64,000 bases of DNA from Rhizobium aethiopicum (lineage in GTDB: Bacteria; Pseudomonadota; Alphaproteobacteria; Rhizobiales; Rhizobiaceae), in the NCBI RefSeq assembly GCF_900094625.1, contig NZ_FMAJ01000001.1, positions 682,001-746,000 of the forward strand, read 5' to 3'. The notes beneath the pieces are model-generated. The model saw only the letters and a program-made list of their open reading frames with translations, searched no databases and was not told where the DNA came from. Below, one piece after another: positions 8,376 through 17,542 of the stretch. The translations under genes were made by a program, and so were the position numbers. Within the stretch, counting starts at the first letter, position 1, and each line of letters opens with the position of its first letter.

Positions 8376-10514
8376 ATGACAACATACTACGTGGCTTCGA
8401 GCAGCAGCGGCGGTAACGGCAGCGCCTCCTCTCCTTTCCGCACGATCAGCGACGCGATGGCGGCGGACCTTAAGCCTGGCGACGAGGTCGTGGTGAAGGC
8501 AGGCACCTACAACGAGGCCATCAACATCGACAAGGACGGCTCGGCTGCAGGCAATATCACGCTTCGCTCGGAGGTCCCCGGCGGGGCGCTGATCCGGCCG
8601 CCCGAGGGCTCGTGGAACGCGATCAGTGTCAACGCCAACTACGTGGTCGTTAACGGCTTTGACATCGGCGGCGCCAACGGCGACGGCATCGAAGCGAACA
8701 ATGTCCACCACGTCCAGATCCTCAATAACAAGGTCCACGGCAGCGGGGAGTCGGGCATCCAGTTCAACCAGTCGGACTTCATCCGCATCGAAGGCAACGA
8801 GACCTACAATAACGCGTCGACAGGCTGGTTCTCCGGCATCTCGATCTACCAGAACCGGAACATCACCGGCGATACCTCGACGGACGGCTACCGGACGATC
8901 GTGCGGAACAACATCTCGCATGACAACGTGACAAAGTCTGGTGAGCACACCGATGGCAACGGGATCATCATCGACGATTTCCAGAGCACTCAGACGAGCG
9001 GTTATCCGAACTACACGTTCAAGACCCTGGTCGAGAACAACCTCGTCTACGAGAACGGCGGCAAAGGCATCCAGGTTACCTGGAGCGACTCCGTCACGGT
9101 GAAAAACAACACCGCCTACCACAACAATCAGGACCCGCTGAACACCGGCACCTGGCGAGGCGAGCTCAGCAACTCGGCGTCGAGCAACAACACCTGGGTC
9201 AACAACGTCGCCGTAGCGGACCCATCGCTGAACCAGAACAATACTGCGATCGACAATACGTCCACCGACGCCTACACCAACAAGAACATCGTCTGGGCCA
9301 ACAACATCACCTATAACGGCACGGCCGGCCAGGCCTCGGTCAAAACCGATGGCGGCAACGCAATGCCCAGCTCGACGGAGGGCAACAAGCTCGGCGTCGA
9401 CCCCAAGTTCCTGGGTGCATCGAGCGACGACTTCCACCTCGGCTCCGGCTCGGCGGCGATCGACAGCGGAACCAGCAAGTACGGCGTCAGCTCGGTCGAT
9501 CTGGACGGCGACGCTCGCGTCGTAGGAACGGTCGATATGGGTGCCTACGAATCCGGCTCCACCCCGGTATCGGGAACGCCGTCGGCGCCGACGCAACCGA
9601 CAACGCCAACCACCGGTACGCCGACCACGGAGACGCCAACGACGGAAACGCCCACCACGGGAACGCCGACCACGCCGACTACGGGAACGCCGACGACGCC
9701 GACCACGGGGACGCCCACCACGCCGACGACGGAGACGCCTACCACGGGAACGCCAACCACGACGACGAAGCTCTACACCGGCACCAACGGCAACGACATC
9801 ATGCCCCACGACGGTCAGTCCAACGGCGGCAACGAAACCTTCAAGGGTCTCGCCGGTAATGATCTGTTGAAGGGCGGCGCCGGCGCAGACGTGCTCGATG
9901 GCGGTAATGGCAGCGACACGGCCAGCTATGCGGGCTCCGGCGCGGGAGTCCACGTCAGCTTGGCGACTTGGACCGCAACGGGCGGGCACGCCACCGGTGA
10001 CAAGCTCGTCAGCATCGAAAACTTGACTGGCTCCAGCTACGACGACGTGCTAACCGGCGGCAATAACGGCGGCAACGTTCTCAATGGCAGGGCCGGCGCG
10101 GACAAGCTTGACGGCGGCGCCGGCGCGGACGTCATCATTGGTGGTGCCGGGAAGGACGTCATGACCGGCGGCACAAGCTCGGATACGTTTGTCTTCAAAA
10201 TGGCGACGGAATCCGGTTCGGGCTGGGACCGTGACGTCATCACCGACTTCCAGAAAGGCGTCGATAAGATCGACCTCTCGGCGATCGATGCGAACGGCTC
10301 CGCGCAGGGTGATGCAACCTTCCATTTCCAAGCGCAGGAGAACGCCTTGTTCGACAAGAAGGCTGGCGCGCTTGCTTGGCACTATGACGACAGGGATGGA
10401 TCCGATCACGACGCGACCATTGTCCAGGCCGACCTGAATGGCGACGGCATTCACGACTTCGAGATCCAGCTGCAGGGCCTCGTCCACCTGGGCGCAGGCG
10501 ATTTGATCCTGTAA
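8376..10514 (+). CDS. RTX exoprotein with right-handed beta-helix domain, type I secreted
   Basis: The product is 712 residues from ATG 8376, behind GAGGA at 8-bp spacing. The N-terminus opens like DUF1565 (TYYVA, GGNGSASSPFRTI, PGDEVVVKAGTYNE). A parallel beta-helix rich in N-N and NG-x-G turns follows at about residues 60-330, and then a choice-of-anchor-Q-like segment (AIDSGTSKYG to VDMGAYESG). A Thr/Pro-rich linker of 5-residue TPTT[G/E/P] units spans about residues 395-465. Next come haemolysin-type calcium-binding nonapeptides (GGAGADVLDGG, GGAGADVIIGG) and a C-terminal type I secretion end (GAGDLIL). There is no Sec signal peptide. The architecture matches secreted polysaccharide lyases or glycan-binding proteins exported by rhizobial PrsD/PrsE; the substrate is not deducible. 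No secretion genes are adjacent. Confidence 0.88.
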   Translation: MTTYYVASSSSGGNGSASSPFRTISDAMAADLKPGDEVVVKAGTYNEAINIDKDGSAAGNITLRSEVPGGALIRPPEGSWNAISVNANYVVVNGFDIGGANGDGIEANNVHHVQILNNKVHGSGESGIQFNQSDFIRIEGNETYNNASTGWFSGISIYQNRNITGDTSTDGYRTIVRNNISHDNVTKSGEHTDGNGIIIDDFQSTQTSGYPNYTFKTLVENNLVYENGGKGIQVTWSDSVTVKNNTAYHNNQDPLNTGTWRGELSNSASSNNTWVNNVAVADPSLNQNNTAIDNTSTDAYTNKNIVWANNITYNGTAGQASVKTDGGNAMPSSTEGNKLGVDPKFLGASSDDFHLGSGSAAIDSGTSKYGVSSVDLDGDARVVGTVDMGAYESGSTPVSGTPSAPTQPTTPTTGTPTTETPTTETPTTGTPTTPTTGTPTTPTTGTPTTPTTETPTTGTPTTTTKLYTGTNGNDIMPHDGQSNGGNETFKGLAGNDLLKGGAGADVLDGGNGSDTASYAGSGAGVHVSLATWTATGGHATGDKLVSIENLTGSSYDDVLTGGNNGGNVLNGRAGADKLDGGAGADVIIGGAGKDVMTGGTSSDTFVFKMATESGSGWDRDVITDFQKGVDKIDLSAIDANGSAQGDATFHFQAQENALFDKKAGALAWHYDDRDGSDHDATIVQADLNGDGIHDFEIQLQGLVHLGAGDLIL
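9585..9770 (+). repeat. In-frame 15-bp repeat tract encoding a Thr/Pro linker
   Basis: About a dozen imperfect 15-bp units of the form ACGCCNACNACGGNN encode TPTTG, TPTTE or TPTTP. Variation is mostly at third positions and in the Gly/Glu/Pro codon. The array joins the beta-helix and RTX parts of the exoprotein and is prone to slippage in whole units, which would keep the frame. Confidence 0.85.
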
Positions 10515-10521
10515 CCATACC

Positions 10522-10551
10522 TGTTGCGGCGGTCGTCCGACCGCCGCAACA
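10522..10551 (+). terminator. Hairpin after the RTX exoprotein gene
   Basis: TGTTGCGGCGGTC pairs perfectly with GACCGCCGCAACA over 13 bp with a 4-nt loop. It starts 8 bp after the stop codon. No U-run follows, but position and stability make it the likely transcript end. Confidence 0.6.
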
Positions 10552-10689
10552 TCCGTGCCTACAATCGGGAAATATGCCGACGCGGTGGGTGATGCGGTCC
10601 CGCAGAGCGTCGGTCAGGCATTCGGATCCCAAAGTCTCCGTTCATGCCTCGAATGGAAGGTTGCTTGTTCAAGACGGCACCTCGTTCGT

Positions 10690-11040
10690 AGATAGCTCCC
10701 TTCACGGTAGCGCCCGCACGAGGCCGCGTCTTCGAAACCAACTCCAAGCATCGCAAGAAATCGACCGCCCCTTCCCTGCTGCGGGCTGAAGCCAAAGACG
10801 GTGGTCACCTGGCGCAAGCGGACGATAACGGCCGATGCGCCGATGGGGCCCAAGTCTCCTAAGAGCAGATGTAAACGCCGGACGAAGAAGCCATCGTTGT
10901 GGCCTTCCGGGACACTGCTGGATGACGTGCTGGGCTGCTTGCGAGACACCATCCCCAACCTCAGTCGCAGCGCGTTGCACCGCCGCCTCCAGTACTATGA
11001 TGAGGTAGGGCTGCGGCGGCTTAGTCTAGAGAGGGCCTTC
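10690..11040 (+). pseudogene. Relic of an IS481-type transposase (N-terminal part)
   Basis: Segments matching the N-terminal half of IS481-family transposases are scattered over several frames. LHGSARTRPRLRNQLQASQE is near 10700, and LKPKTVVTWRKR (the helix-turn-helix end) near 10790. DAPMGPKSPKS follows, then TPDEEAIVVAFR in another frame near 10877, and LDDVLGCLRDTIPNLSRSALHRRLQ near 10920-10990. At least two frameshifts are needed to join them. The catalytic DDE core is absent. No terminal inverted repeats were found. Confidence 0.65.
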
Positions 11041-11437
11041 CCACGAGGAAGCACCACAAAATCAGATCATTGTAGATGCGGCAGTTGTAGGGGGCAGTGT
11101 GTCTGGTCCAGATCATCGTTATAGCCCGTTATACCAAACCCCCGTCCCCGGCGGTTACATGCGAGTTTGCTCCAACGTTTATGCTCGTAGCTTACGGGCG
11201 GCTGTGGATCGGCGCTTCGGGTTCACCGAGCAGCGGCTTCGATGGCTGGCGAGGCGGCTTTGTCATGCCACCATCCCATCAGCAACGTCTCAAAAAGCAA
11301 TTGCCTAATACGTGTTATTAACTTCGACTAAGGACGATAAGCGGCGGCTGGAATCGACCCATTTCTGTCAATCGGAGCTAGTTCGTGGATTCCAGAAAGC
11401 TGCCGCTTATCACAACAGAGCGATGCCCAGCTTCGCG
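11041..11437. other. No gene recognised; probable decayed mobile-element DNA
   Basis: Short open frames here have no recognisable features and lack ribosome sites. The stretch lies between the transposase relic and the 3' end of the sterol-desaturase-family gene and is most simply explained as decayed insertion DNA. Confidence 0.4.
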
Positions 11438-12400
11438 CTACCGGCGCTGCTCCGGGCCTGACAGCCCCTGCGGCGAGGCAGGTTTTCCGCTTATGAGGCT
11501 TATGCCGCACTTGGCCTTGGCAGCCTGCCACGCGCGTTGGAAGAAACGGATTTCTGTCGCGATGGTTTCGCGGAACGGATCGGTTTGGTTGAAGTAGTCG
11601 CGGTCCAGACCGAGCTTTGCACCGTCTGCATCGCCCTTGTAATAGGTGCCAAACAAATGATCCCAGATCGGGAAATAATTGGCAAAATTCTTGTCGTGAT
11701 GTTCCCGCACTCGGGAGTGATGGATGAAGTGGTCGCGTGGTGACTGGATCACGTATTTGCCAAACCAGCCATGCCAGGGAATGGCACTGTGCTTGACCAG
11801 ACCAATGGTGCCAAAGGCGATGGTCACGATGGCGAATTCGGCCGTTGGCAGGCCGATAAGCAGCGCCGGAACGACCATAATCGCCACGTTTATGGCCTTC
11901 TCAAGGGGATGCTCCCGCGATGAAGTCAGCGCGTTGAACTCTTCGGCTGCGTGGTGAAATTCGTGCAGCCGCCATAGTACGGGCAGCCGGTGCATCAACC
12001 GATGCTGCCAGTAGCTCAAGAAGTCTGACAGCACTACGAACAAGAGAACATGTGCCCAGCCTGGCAGCTTCCGGGCAAGGTCCAGGTGTGGGGCATCCTG
12101 AGCCGCGTGGGTGATGGCATAGGACAGACCAAATGATGCGAGCGCCGCGAATAGCGTAATCATTCCCGTCGCCTGAAGGACGAAATAGACGATGTCAGTG
12201 ATCGTGGATTTGCTGCGTTCGAAGAAAACCCGACGGAACCCGGATTTGCCGAACCCCACATAGGTGAGTTCCACCGCGAAAACCATCAGAACCAGGCCAA
12301 TGGAAATGGCGAAACTGAGCGCCATTGCCTTACCATTCAGATAGTAAGTGTTGTAAAAAAAGCTTCCAAGCTTGTGCAGGCAATACTCGACCAGCCCCAT
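11438..12400 (-). CDS. Sterol desaturase / fatty acid hydroxylase family membrane protein
   Basis: This is a di-iron membrane enzyme of the fatty acid hydroxylase superfamily, 320 residues from ATG 12400. That start has GGAG 6 nt upstream on the minus strand; a longer frame to 12466 lacks such a site. The histidine clusters that bind iron are complete: HRLMH at 133-137, HEFHH at 146-150, and HH followed by HH at about 227-235. Hydrophobic spans lie near residues 26-48, 73-95 and 170-200. These enzymes hydroxylate or desaturate lipids or carotenoids in the inner membrane; the substrate here is unknown. It sits alone between a transposase relic and an integrase relic, so horizontal acquisition is likely. 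Confidence 0.85.
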   Translation of the reverse strand: MGLVEYCLHKLGSFFYNTYYLNGKAMALSFAISIGLVLMVFAVELTYVGFGKSGFRRVFFERSKSTITDIVYFVLQATGMITLFAALASFGLSYAITHAAQDAPHLDLARKLPGWAHVLLFVVLSDFLSYWQHRLMHRLPVLWRLHEFHHAAEEFNALTSSREHPLEKAINVAIMVVPALLIGLPTAEFAIVTIAFGTIGLVKHSAIPWHGWFGKYVIQSPRDHFIHHSRVREHHDKNFANYFPIWDHLFGTYYKGDADGAKLGLDRDYFNQTDPFRETIATEIRFFQRAWQAAKAKCGISLISGKPASPQGLSGPEQRR

Positions 12401-12611
12401 GGCTTGCTCCAAACACGAACCCGTACAGCTTAGTCCTGACGATGCGCTTATTGCCAGATTGCTCAAAGGACGACCGGGGCGTCCATTCGATGTATTACCG
12501 GCGGTGGAAGTGCAGTCCCGGGAGGCATGCAGGAGGGTCGAGGAGCACTGGGAAAAAATTACAACTGGCCGAAAGGCTCATAAAAAGAACTATCAGGACG
12601 GGAACAATTAG
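12399..12611 (+). CDS. Possible small ORF divergent from the desaturase gene
   Basis: A 70-residue frame starts at an ATG that overlaps the start codon of the opposite gene. It encodes a charged, soluble peptide with RLLKGRPGRPFDVLPAVEVQ and a basic tail ending DGNN. There is no clear ribosome site and no recognised family. It may be a fragment of a mobile-element gene or not coding at all. Confidence 0.25.
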   Translation: MACSKHEPVQLSPDDALIARLLKGRPGRPFDVLPAVEVQSREACRRVEEHWEKITTGRKAHKKNYQDGNN

Positions 12612-12870
12612 GCTAGGCACGGCTTGATGCGCGGCGGCATCGCTGCACATAAGCTGTTCAGGGGGCTTAAAGGTCGCGCCGCTGCCTTATCCCCGTCACT
12701 GGCTTCTTCGAGTGGGAAAGACTCTCCGGGACCAGCTAAAACAAGCAACCTTATGCCATCTCCATGAAAGATGAATCGCCCTACGCTTTGGCCGCATCTG
12801 GGAAATCTGGCATCACCCCGCCGGGTTAGAAATTCGCAACTTCGCCATCGTCACCTCCGCACCGAACCAG

Positions 12871-13122
12871 ATGATGGCGGCGAGCCGCCGGGTGGTTTCC
12901 TTCGACGTCTCCCCTTGCTCTTCGCATGTGCGCCGAGGCTGGGTGGAAGGCCGAGCGCATGGCCTCAGGAAAACGCTCGCGCAGCTGCTTGCCGAAAGCG
13001 GTAACAGCAACAGCGAACTGAACGCCCGCTTCGGCTGGCGAAGCGATGCGATGGCCAACCACTACACGCGCAAGGCCGACAAAAAGAGGCTAGCTGTTTC
13101 GGGCGCTGCGAAAAAACGATAA
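12871..13122 (+). pseudogene. C-terminal relic of a tyrosine recombinase (integrase)
   Basis: The last 60 or so residues of this frame carry the end of a phage-type integrase. AHGLRKTLAQLLAESG contains the box-II arginine, and the sequence then runs through ARFGWRSDAMANHYTRKADKKRLA with the nucleophile tyrosine in HYTRK. The upstream catalytic residues and N-terminal domains are missing, and the preceding 60 codons do not resemble an integrase. It lies about 80 bp from the 3' end of tRNA-Arg(TCT), the classic position for an integrase that used that tRNA as attachment site. Confidence 0.7.
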
Positions 13123-13200
13123 CAGCCTAACCCCTCGATCCAAACTCAATGAGGGGTGAGCGTCAGATTTGAATTCAAAAACAGACACTTAAAAAGTAGG

Positions 13201-13277
<77 letters not shown>

Positions 13278-13334
13278 GTCCGGTGGCCGCGTTCAGGGAG
13301 CGCGACCGGATGCGGCATATGTGGACGAGAAATA

Positions 13335-13640
13335 TCAGTGCGTCCAGGGCTGCGTGCGGGTATAGCGGAAATTATCCGGATAGGCCACAACTTGGCGGGC
13401 CGGGTCCTTCGGCGCGATAACGCGGTATTCGATGCCGTTGCGCTGGGCGTAGGCTTCGGCAAGCGCTTGCGTTTCGAAGGTGAGTTTCACCTGCTGGCGC
13501 GTATCGCTGGAGGAGGTGTAGCCCATCATCGGATCAATCTTGCGCGGCGACTCCTGATCGAATTCAAGCACCCAGAGATGGGTCTTGGCCTTGCCGGACT
13601 GCATGGCGGTCTTCGCGGGACGATAGATCTTGGCAGACAT
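13335..13640 (-). CDS. NDUFS4-like ETC complex I subunit
   Basis: This is a 101-residue homologue of the mitochondrial 18-kDa complex I subunit NDUFS4, found in alphaproteobacteria as an accessory subunit of NADH:ubiquinone oxidoreductase. The start M-S-A-K-I-Y-R-P-A-K is the conserved opening of the bacterial family. The W-V-L-E-F-D segment, the PMMGYTSSSDT motif (residues about 38-48), the LTFETQALAEAYAQ helix and the terminal DNFRYTR are also family features. It is soluble and expected on the peripheral arm. It is monocistronic, between two tRNA genes and far from any nuo gene. Confidence 0.85.
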   Translation of the reverse strand: MSAKIYRPAKTAMQSGKAKTHLWVLEFDQESPRKIDPMMGYTSSSDTRQQVKLTFETQALAEAYAQRNGIEYRVIAPKDPARQVVAYPDNFRYTRTQPWTH

Positions 13641-14024
13641 GACTGCGGCATCTCCGAATATGCGGGGACATCCCGCCTTGCATGGTCTCAATCCCGTTAC
13701 CGGGCTTTGCTTCGTCGTTACGGATAACGCGAAGCGATGAATTTTGCTTATCCGCGAATCCCCGTTTTTTCAAGACGAAAGGCAGATCGGCGCGCAGCCC
13801 TTACCGCCACACCGACGAGGCGCCAAATGCGTGCGAACATAGTGCTGCCGCCAGATCGCGCGGTTGCGTACATTCTTCCCTAGATCACGTTGCCATCTGT
13901 CCCAATCCATCGCCATGCGATTGCGCAATATTACCACGTGTCTCATGTTGTGATCGCAAGCTGATTGCCGCATCCAGCCCGGGACACTAGTTTGCGGCCT
14001 AATCGGTTTCAGTGGATCATACGC

Positions 14025-14138
14025 ATGACGAGACGTTCGGCAGAGTTCAATGCCATTGTGATAGGAGCTGGCATCACCGCCTTTTTCTATGTCGCCATCA
14101 GCTATGCCCAATATATCGGCCTGATCGCCCGCGGCTAA
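14025..14138 (+). CDS. 37-residue single-span membrane peptide
   Basis: ATG 14025 opens a 37-codon frame with a short basic N-terminus (MTRRSAEFN), then one hydrophobic span ([26 protein letters not shown]) and a terminal RG. Composition is clearly protein-like and the topology would be N-in. The ribosome site is weak. Similar tiny membrane peptides are common in rhizobia; function unknown. Confidence 0.5.
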   Translation: MTRRSAEFNAIVIGAGITAFFYVAISYAQYIGLIARG

Positions 14139-14302
14139 GGCCGATCCAGCCCTAACGCCGAATTGCGCCCCGCAGAGAAATGGACGGGCGATCGACATTT
14201 TCGCATTGCGTCCACAGGCCAGGTGAGAAATCTCCGGCCACAGCTGGATTTATGGGTTGCGACGGCGAAGTGAACCGTGTATTCCCGCTGCCAATCACGG
14301 CA

Positions 14303-14379
<77 letters not shown>

Positions 14380-14441
14380 TTCAATATCCTGATATTCGTC
14401 GTTCTTCATAATTGCATTGCAGCCGGCCTGCTTACGTGCCG

Positions 14442-14927
14442 TCACTTCGCTTTTGTCGTCGTGGCGCTGACGATTCGATCGCCCGGCTTGATGCCGAATT
14501 TGCTGACGATACCGGCGTTGAGTTCGACGACGTATTTCACTTCACTCATCGAATCGATGATGTCGCGCGAGAAGGGCGTCGCGTTTTCCTTGATGTGGCG
14601 GATCGTGCCGGCGGCATCGGCGAAAAGCATGTCGAGTGGCAGGGTGGTATTTTCCATCCACATGGCGACGCGCCGCGGTTCGCCGAAATCGAAGATCATG
14701 CCGGCGTCATCGGCCATCGACTTGCGGAACATCAGCCCACGGGCGCGCTGGTCGCCGGTGGCGGCGACCTCGACGGTGAAATGCAGCGTCTTGCCCGCGG
14801 CTGTCTGGATGAGCAGCGGCTCCTTGTCGAACCGCATTTCCTCCTCAGCCAAAGCCGGCAGGGCGACCAAGAAAAAAAGCGCCATGATGGCGCTTCCGAT
14901 CGCATGAAAAAGGATATGGCCGCGCAT
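14442..14927 (-). CDS. DUF192 family exported protein
   Basis: The product is 161 residues with an N-terminal signal peptide or anchor (HAIGSAIMALFFLVALPALAEEE, probable cleavage after ALA). It is followed by the DUF192 fold: RARGLMFRKSM at about residues 61-71, then the M-W-M-E-N-T segment, PLDMLFADAAGTI, and VVELNAGIVSKFGIKPGD. This family is periplasmic and small; its biochemical role is not settled. It lies just downstream of the double cold-shock gene on the same strand with no gap, so the two are probably co-transcribed. Confidence 0.88.
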   Translation of the reverse strand: MRGHILFHAIGSAIMALFFLVALPALAEEEMRFDKEPLLIQTAAGKTLHFTVEVAATGDQRARGLMFRKSMADDAGMIFDFGEPRRVAMWMENTTLPLDMLFADAAGTIRHIKENATPFSRDIIDSMSEVKYVVELNAGIVSKFGIKPGDRIVSATTTKAK

Positions 14928-14928
14928 G

Positions 14929-15507
14929 TCAGTGCGACCGGTTTGCCGGGCTCGGAACGTCGGGATGGATCTCTGCGGCCATCAGGCCCTTTTCGCCGTC
15001 GCCGAAGCGGACGAGGACCACCTGGCCGGGGCGCAGCTCCGTCAGGCCGAAGCGGCGAAGTGTCTCCATATGCACGAAGATGTCTTCCGTGCCCTCGCCG
15101 CGTGTCAGGAAGCCGAAGCCCTTGGTGCGGTTGAACCACTTGACCAAGGCGCGCTCAAGCCCGCTCGTCGCAGTGACCTGCACATGCGTGCGCACTGGCG
15201 GCAGCTGCGAGGGATGAACCGCCGTTGACTGATCCATCGAGAGGATTTTGAAAGCCTGATAGCCGCGCTCGCGGCGCTGGATGAGGGCAACGATGCGCGT
15301 CCCCTCGAGGATCGTCTGGTAACCGTCACGGCGCAGGCAGGTCACATGCAGGAGAACATCCTGCATGCCATTGTCCGGCACGATGAAGCCGAAGCCCTTG
15401 GCGACGTCGAACCACTTGACGACACCGGTGATTTCAACAAGATCGATCGTATCTGACGACAGCTCGTCGAGATCAGTGTATTCGTTCGATGAAATCCTAT
15501 CAGCCAT
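14929..15507 (-). CDS. Double cold-shock-domain protein
   Basis: The product is a 192-residue nucleic-acid-binding protein with two complete cold-shock domains in tandem. Each has RNP1 and RNP2: KGFGFI plus DVLLHV in the first (about residues 38-60) and KGFGFL plus DIFVHM in the second (about 127-150). An acidic N-terminal tail ([13 protein letters not shown]) precedes them. Twin-domain CSPs are typical of Rhizobiales. The start ATG 15507 is chosen because GAGGGG lies about 9 nt upstream. An upstream palindrome TCTTGA-AA-TCAAGA sits at 15554-15567. Confidence 0.9.
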   Translation of the reverse strand: MADRISSNEYTDLDELSSDTIDLVEITGVVKWFDVAKGFGFIVPDNGMQDVLLHVTCLRRDGYQTILEGTRIVALIQRRERGYQAFKILSMDQSTAVHPSQLPPVRTHVQVTATSGLERALVKWFNRTKGFGFLTRGEGTEDIFVHMETLRRFGLTELRPGQVVLVRFGDGEKGLMAAEIHPDVPSPANRSH

Positions 15508-15700
15508 TATCGCCAGCCCCTCGATACGCGTCACACTGTTACGGTTAACTGATTCTTGAAATCAAGATTAACATCTTGGTAACGGATAAGCGCAAGTCCT
15601 GTTTTCGGTTATTCCCAGCTGCACATTTTATAATGATGACTTGCCCGAAGCTGACCATGGCTCGCCCAAAAGGGCCAGCCCCAATATAGGAGTAGATAAA

Positions 15701-16141
15701 ATGCGTTATCTCCACACGATGGTTCGCGTCAGAGACCTGGACGCTTCGCTTTCCTTTTATACCACTCTGTTCGGACTGGAGGAGATTCGCCGCCACGAAA
15801 ACGAAAAGGGCCGATTTACCCTGGTTTTCCTGGCCGCTCGCGACGATCTCGACCGTGCGCGCAGCGAAAAGGCACCCTGCCTCGAGCTTACCTACAACTG
15901 GGATACAGAGGATTATAGCGGAGGACGCAATTTCGGCCACCTCGCCTATGAGGTCGACGATATCTACGCGATCTGCCAGAAGCTGATGGACAACGGCATT
16001 ACCATCAACCGGCCGCCCCGGGACGGCAACATGGCCTTCGTGCGATCGCCCGACGGCATTTCGATCGAAATCCTGCAGAAGGGAAGCCCACTTCCGGCCG
16101 CCGAACCCTGGGCGTCAATGGGCAATACCGGCGCCTGGTAA
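15701..16141 (+). CDS. gloA: Lactoylglutathione lyase (glyoxalase I)
   Basis: This is a metal-dependent enzyme that isomerises the methylglyoxal-glutathione hemithioacetal to S-lactoylglutathione. The 146-residue product opens M-R-Y-L-H-T-M-V-R-V with the metal-ligand histidine. Further conserved elements are LDASLSFYTTLFGLEE, the E in CLELTYNW, GHLAYEVDDIY with the second histidine, and the terminal SPDGISIEILQKG with the glutamate ligand. TAGGAG lies 8 nt upstream of ATG 15701. It is divergent from the cold-shock gene. Confidence 0.93.
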   Translation: MRYLHTMVRVRDLDASLSFYTTLFGLEEIRRHENEKGRFTLVFLAARDDLDRARSEKAPCLELTYNWDTEDYSGGRNFGHLAYEVDDIYAICQKLMDNGITINRPPRDGNMAFVRSPDGISIEILQKGSPLPAAEPWASMGNTGAW

Positions 16142-16306
16142 GGGTTTTTTCCGCAAGGCTTTTGCGAAGCTTGCGGCTTTTGCGATTTCGGGCCCGGCCG
16201 GCGCCTTGGCGCTTGCCGCGACCCGGCCCCGCAGGCAATCTCACGGTGACTCGAAGCGGAAGATGGCGATATTTCGCCGTTTTCGCATCAACCGGAGACC
16301 GATTGC

Positions 16307-17392
16307 TTGCGTAACGTTGAGATGCGGATGCCCATAACGGGAGCATTGCTGATCGCCACTTCGATGCTGGCGCTGTCAGGCTGCGTATCGAACAAGAAGA
16401 CGCTCGATTCCGCCGCAGCCGTGCCGGCGACGGCAGCCGCAGCGCCACAGCTTGGCGCAGCAGCGCCCGTGAAATCCGCCCCGCGCTCCGTCTACACCGA
16501 CCCTCGGCTCGTCAATGTCTCCGGCGCCCAGGCGGCGCCTCAGGTCGTGGCAGGGGATCCTAATGCCGCCGCCCCGCCGGCCGATCCCGCAATGGCCGCG
16601 CCTGCCAATATTGGCGGGCTCGTCATGCAATCGACACGGATCAACGCCCAGGCGATGAGCATCTTTTCGGATCGCCAGACGCCGCCGCAGAACAACAGCA
16701 CCTCCACCATCATCCAGCCGCAGGCATATGCGCCCACGGAAGGTGTGGCGCCCGCAAGAGCCAGCGTCTACAGCCAGCCGACGGCGCCCGCGCAGCCGGC
16801 AGCCCCCGCGCAGCCGATGGTGCCGGTGCTGCCGCAGCAATCGTCCGAAAATTCCGGCACGCAGCCTGCGCCCGTACAAGCAGCCTCGCTGGCGACGGGC
16901 GCTATTCCAGCGTCGACGGCAAACGCGCTCTACAGCGCGCCGAAACAGAACCTGCTCGGCAGTCTTTCCGGCCTTCTGCACAAGGCGGCACTGCCGGGAA
17001 TGACGCGAGTTGCTCCGAACGGGCTGCATGTACAGAACGATCATGTCGAGGTCGGCTGCTTTAAGCCGGACCTGCTGAAAGTGATCAAGACGGTCGAGAA
17101 GCATTTCGGCCGGCCAGTCATCGTCACATCGGGCTATCGTGACGAAGAACATAACCGCCTGGTCGGCGGCGCTGACGAATCGATGCACAAGAGCTGTGAG
17201 GCAGCGGACATTCAGATCGACGGCGTATCCAAATGGGACATTGCCGCCTATATCCGCTCACTGCCGGATCGCGGCGGCGTCGGCACCTATTGCCACACCG
17301 ACTCGATCCATCTCGACACCGGAAAGACCCGCGACTGGAACTGGGGCTGCGGCGGCAAACGGGCGCCGGTGGCCGCGGCAAGGGCGATCTGA
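16307..17392 (+). CDS. Lipoprotein with DUF882 / M15-type murein peptidase domain
   Basis: The product is about 361 residues from TTG 16307 (GGAG 9 nt upstream), or 356 from ATG 16322. A lipobox LALSGC lies near residue 24, so the protein is probably anchored in a membrane as a lipoprotein. A long Ala/Pro-rich low-complexity region fills about residues 35-220. The C-terminal domain (about 230-350) has the YcbK/M15 zinc-peptidase pattern: VTSGYRDEEHN, the H in MHKSCEAADIQIDG, and H-T-D-S-I-H-L-D-T. This points to peptidoglycan trimming. It is monocistronic. Confidence 0.82.
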   Translation: MRNVEMRMPITGALLIATSMLALSGCVSNKKTLDSAAAVPATAAAAPQLGAAAPVKSAPRSVYTDPRLVNVSGAQAAPQVVAGDPNAAAPPADPAMAAPANIGGLVMQSTRINAQAMSIFSDRQTPPQNNSTSTIIQPQAYAPTEGVAPARASVYSQPTAPAQPAAPAQPMVPVLPQQSSENSGTQPAPVQAASLATGAIPASTANALYSAPKQNLLGSLSGLLHKAALPGMTRVAPNGLHVQNDHVEVGCFKPDLLKVIKTVEKHFGRPVIVTSGYRDEEHNRLVGGADESMHKSCEAADIQIDGVSKWDIAAYIRSLPDRGGVGTYCHTDSIHLDTGKTRDWNWGCGGKRAPVAAARAI

Positions 17393-17542
17393 TATCGCAG
17401 GGCCAAGCCCCCTCACCTGACGTCAACTGAATTTCAAGCGCTAATGGGAAGCTGCGCAAGCCGTTGATTCGCCAGCGGTAATCTCAAATGCCTCTGCTGC
17501 GAAAATATCTGTCATTTTTTTGAAAAAAATCGAATTTGCCGC

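Noticed and set aside
9585..9770. Regularly spaced short repeats that could suggest a CRISPR array
   Set aside because: Units are 15 bp, contiguous without spacers, and in frame with the exoprotein; they encode a Thr/Pro linker.
8355..9989. A 544-residue Arg-rich minus-strand open frame
   Set aside because: It is the antisense of the RTX exoprotein gene; its RRRGRRRRS-like run mirrors the TPTT repeat tract. The plus strand has clear domains.
16151..16176. Possible terminator CCGCAAG/CTTGCGG after gloA
   Set aside because: The stem is only 7 bp with a 12-nt loop and is followed by just CTTTTG; too weak to list as a feature.
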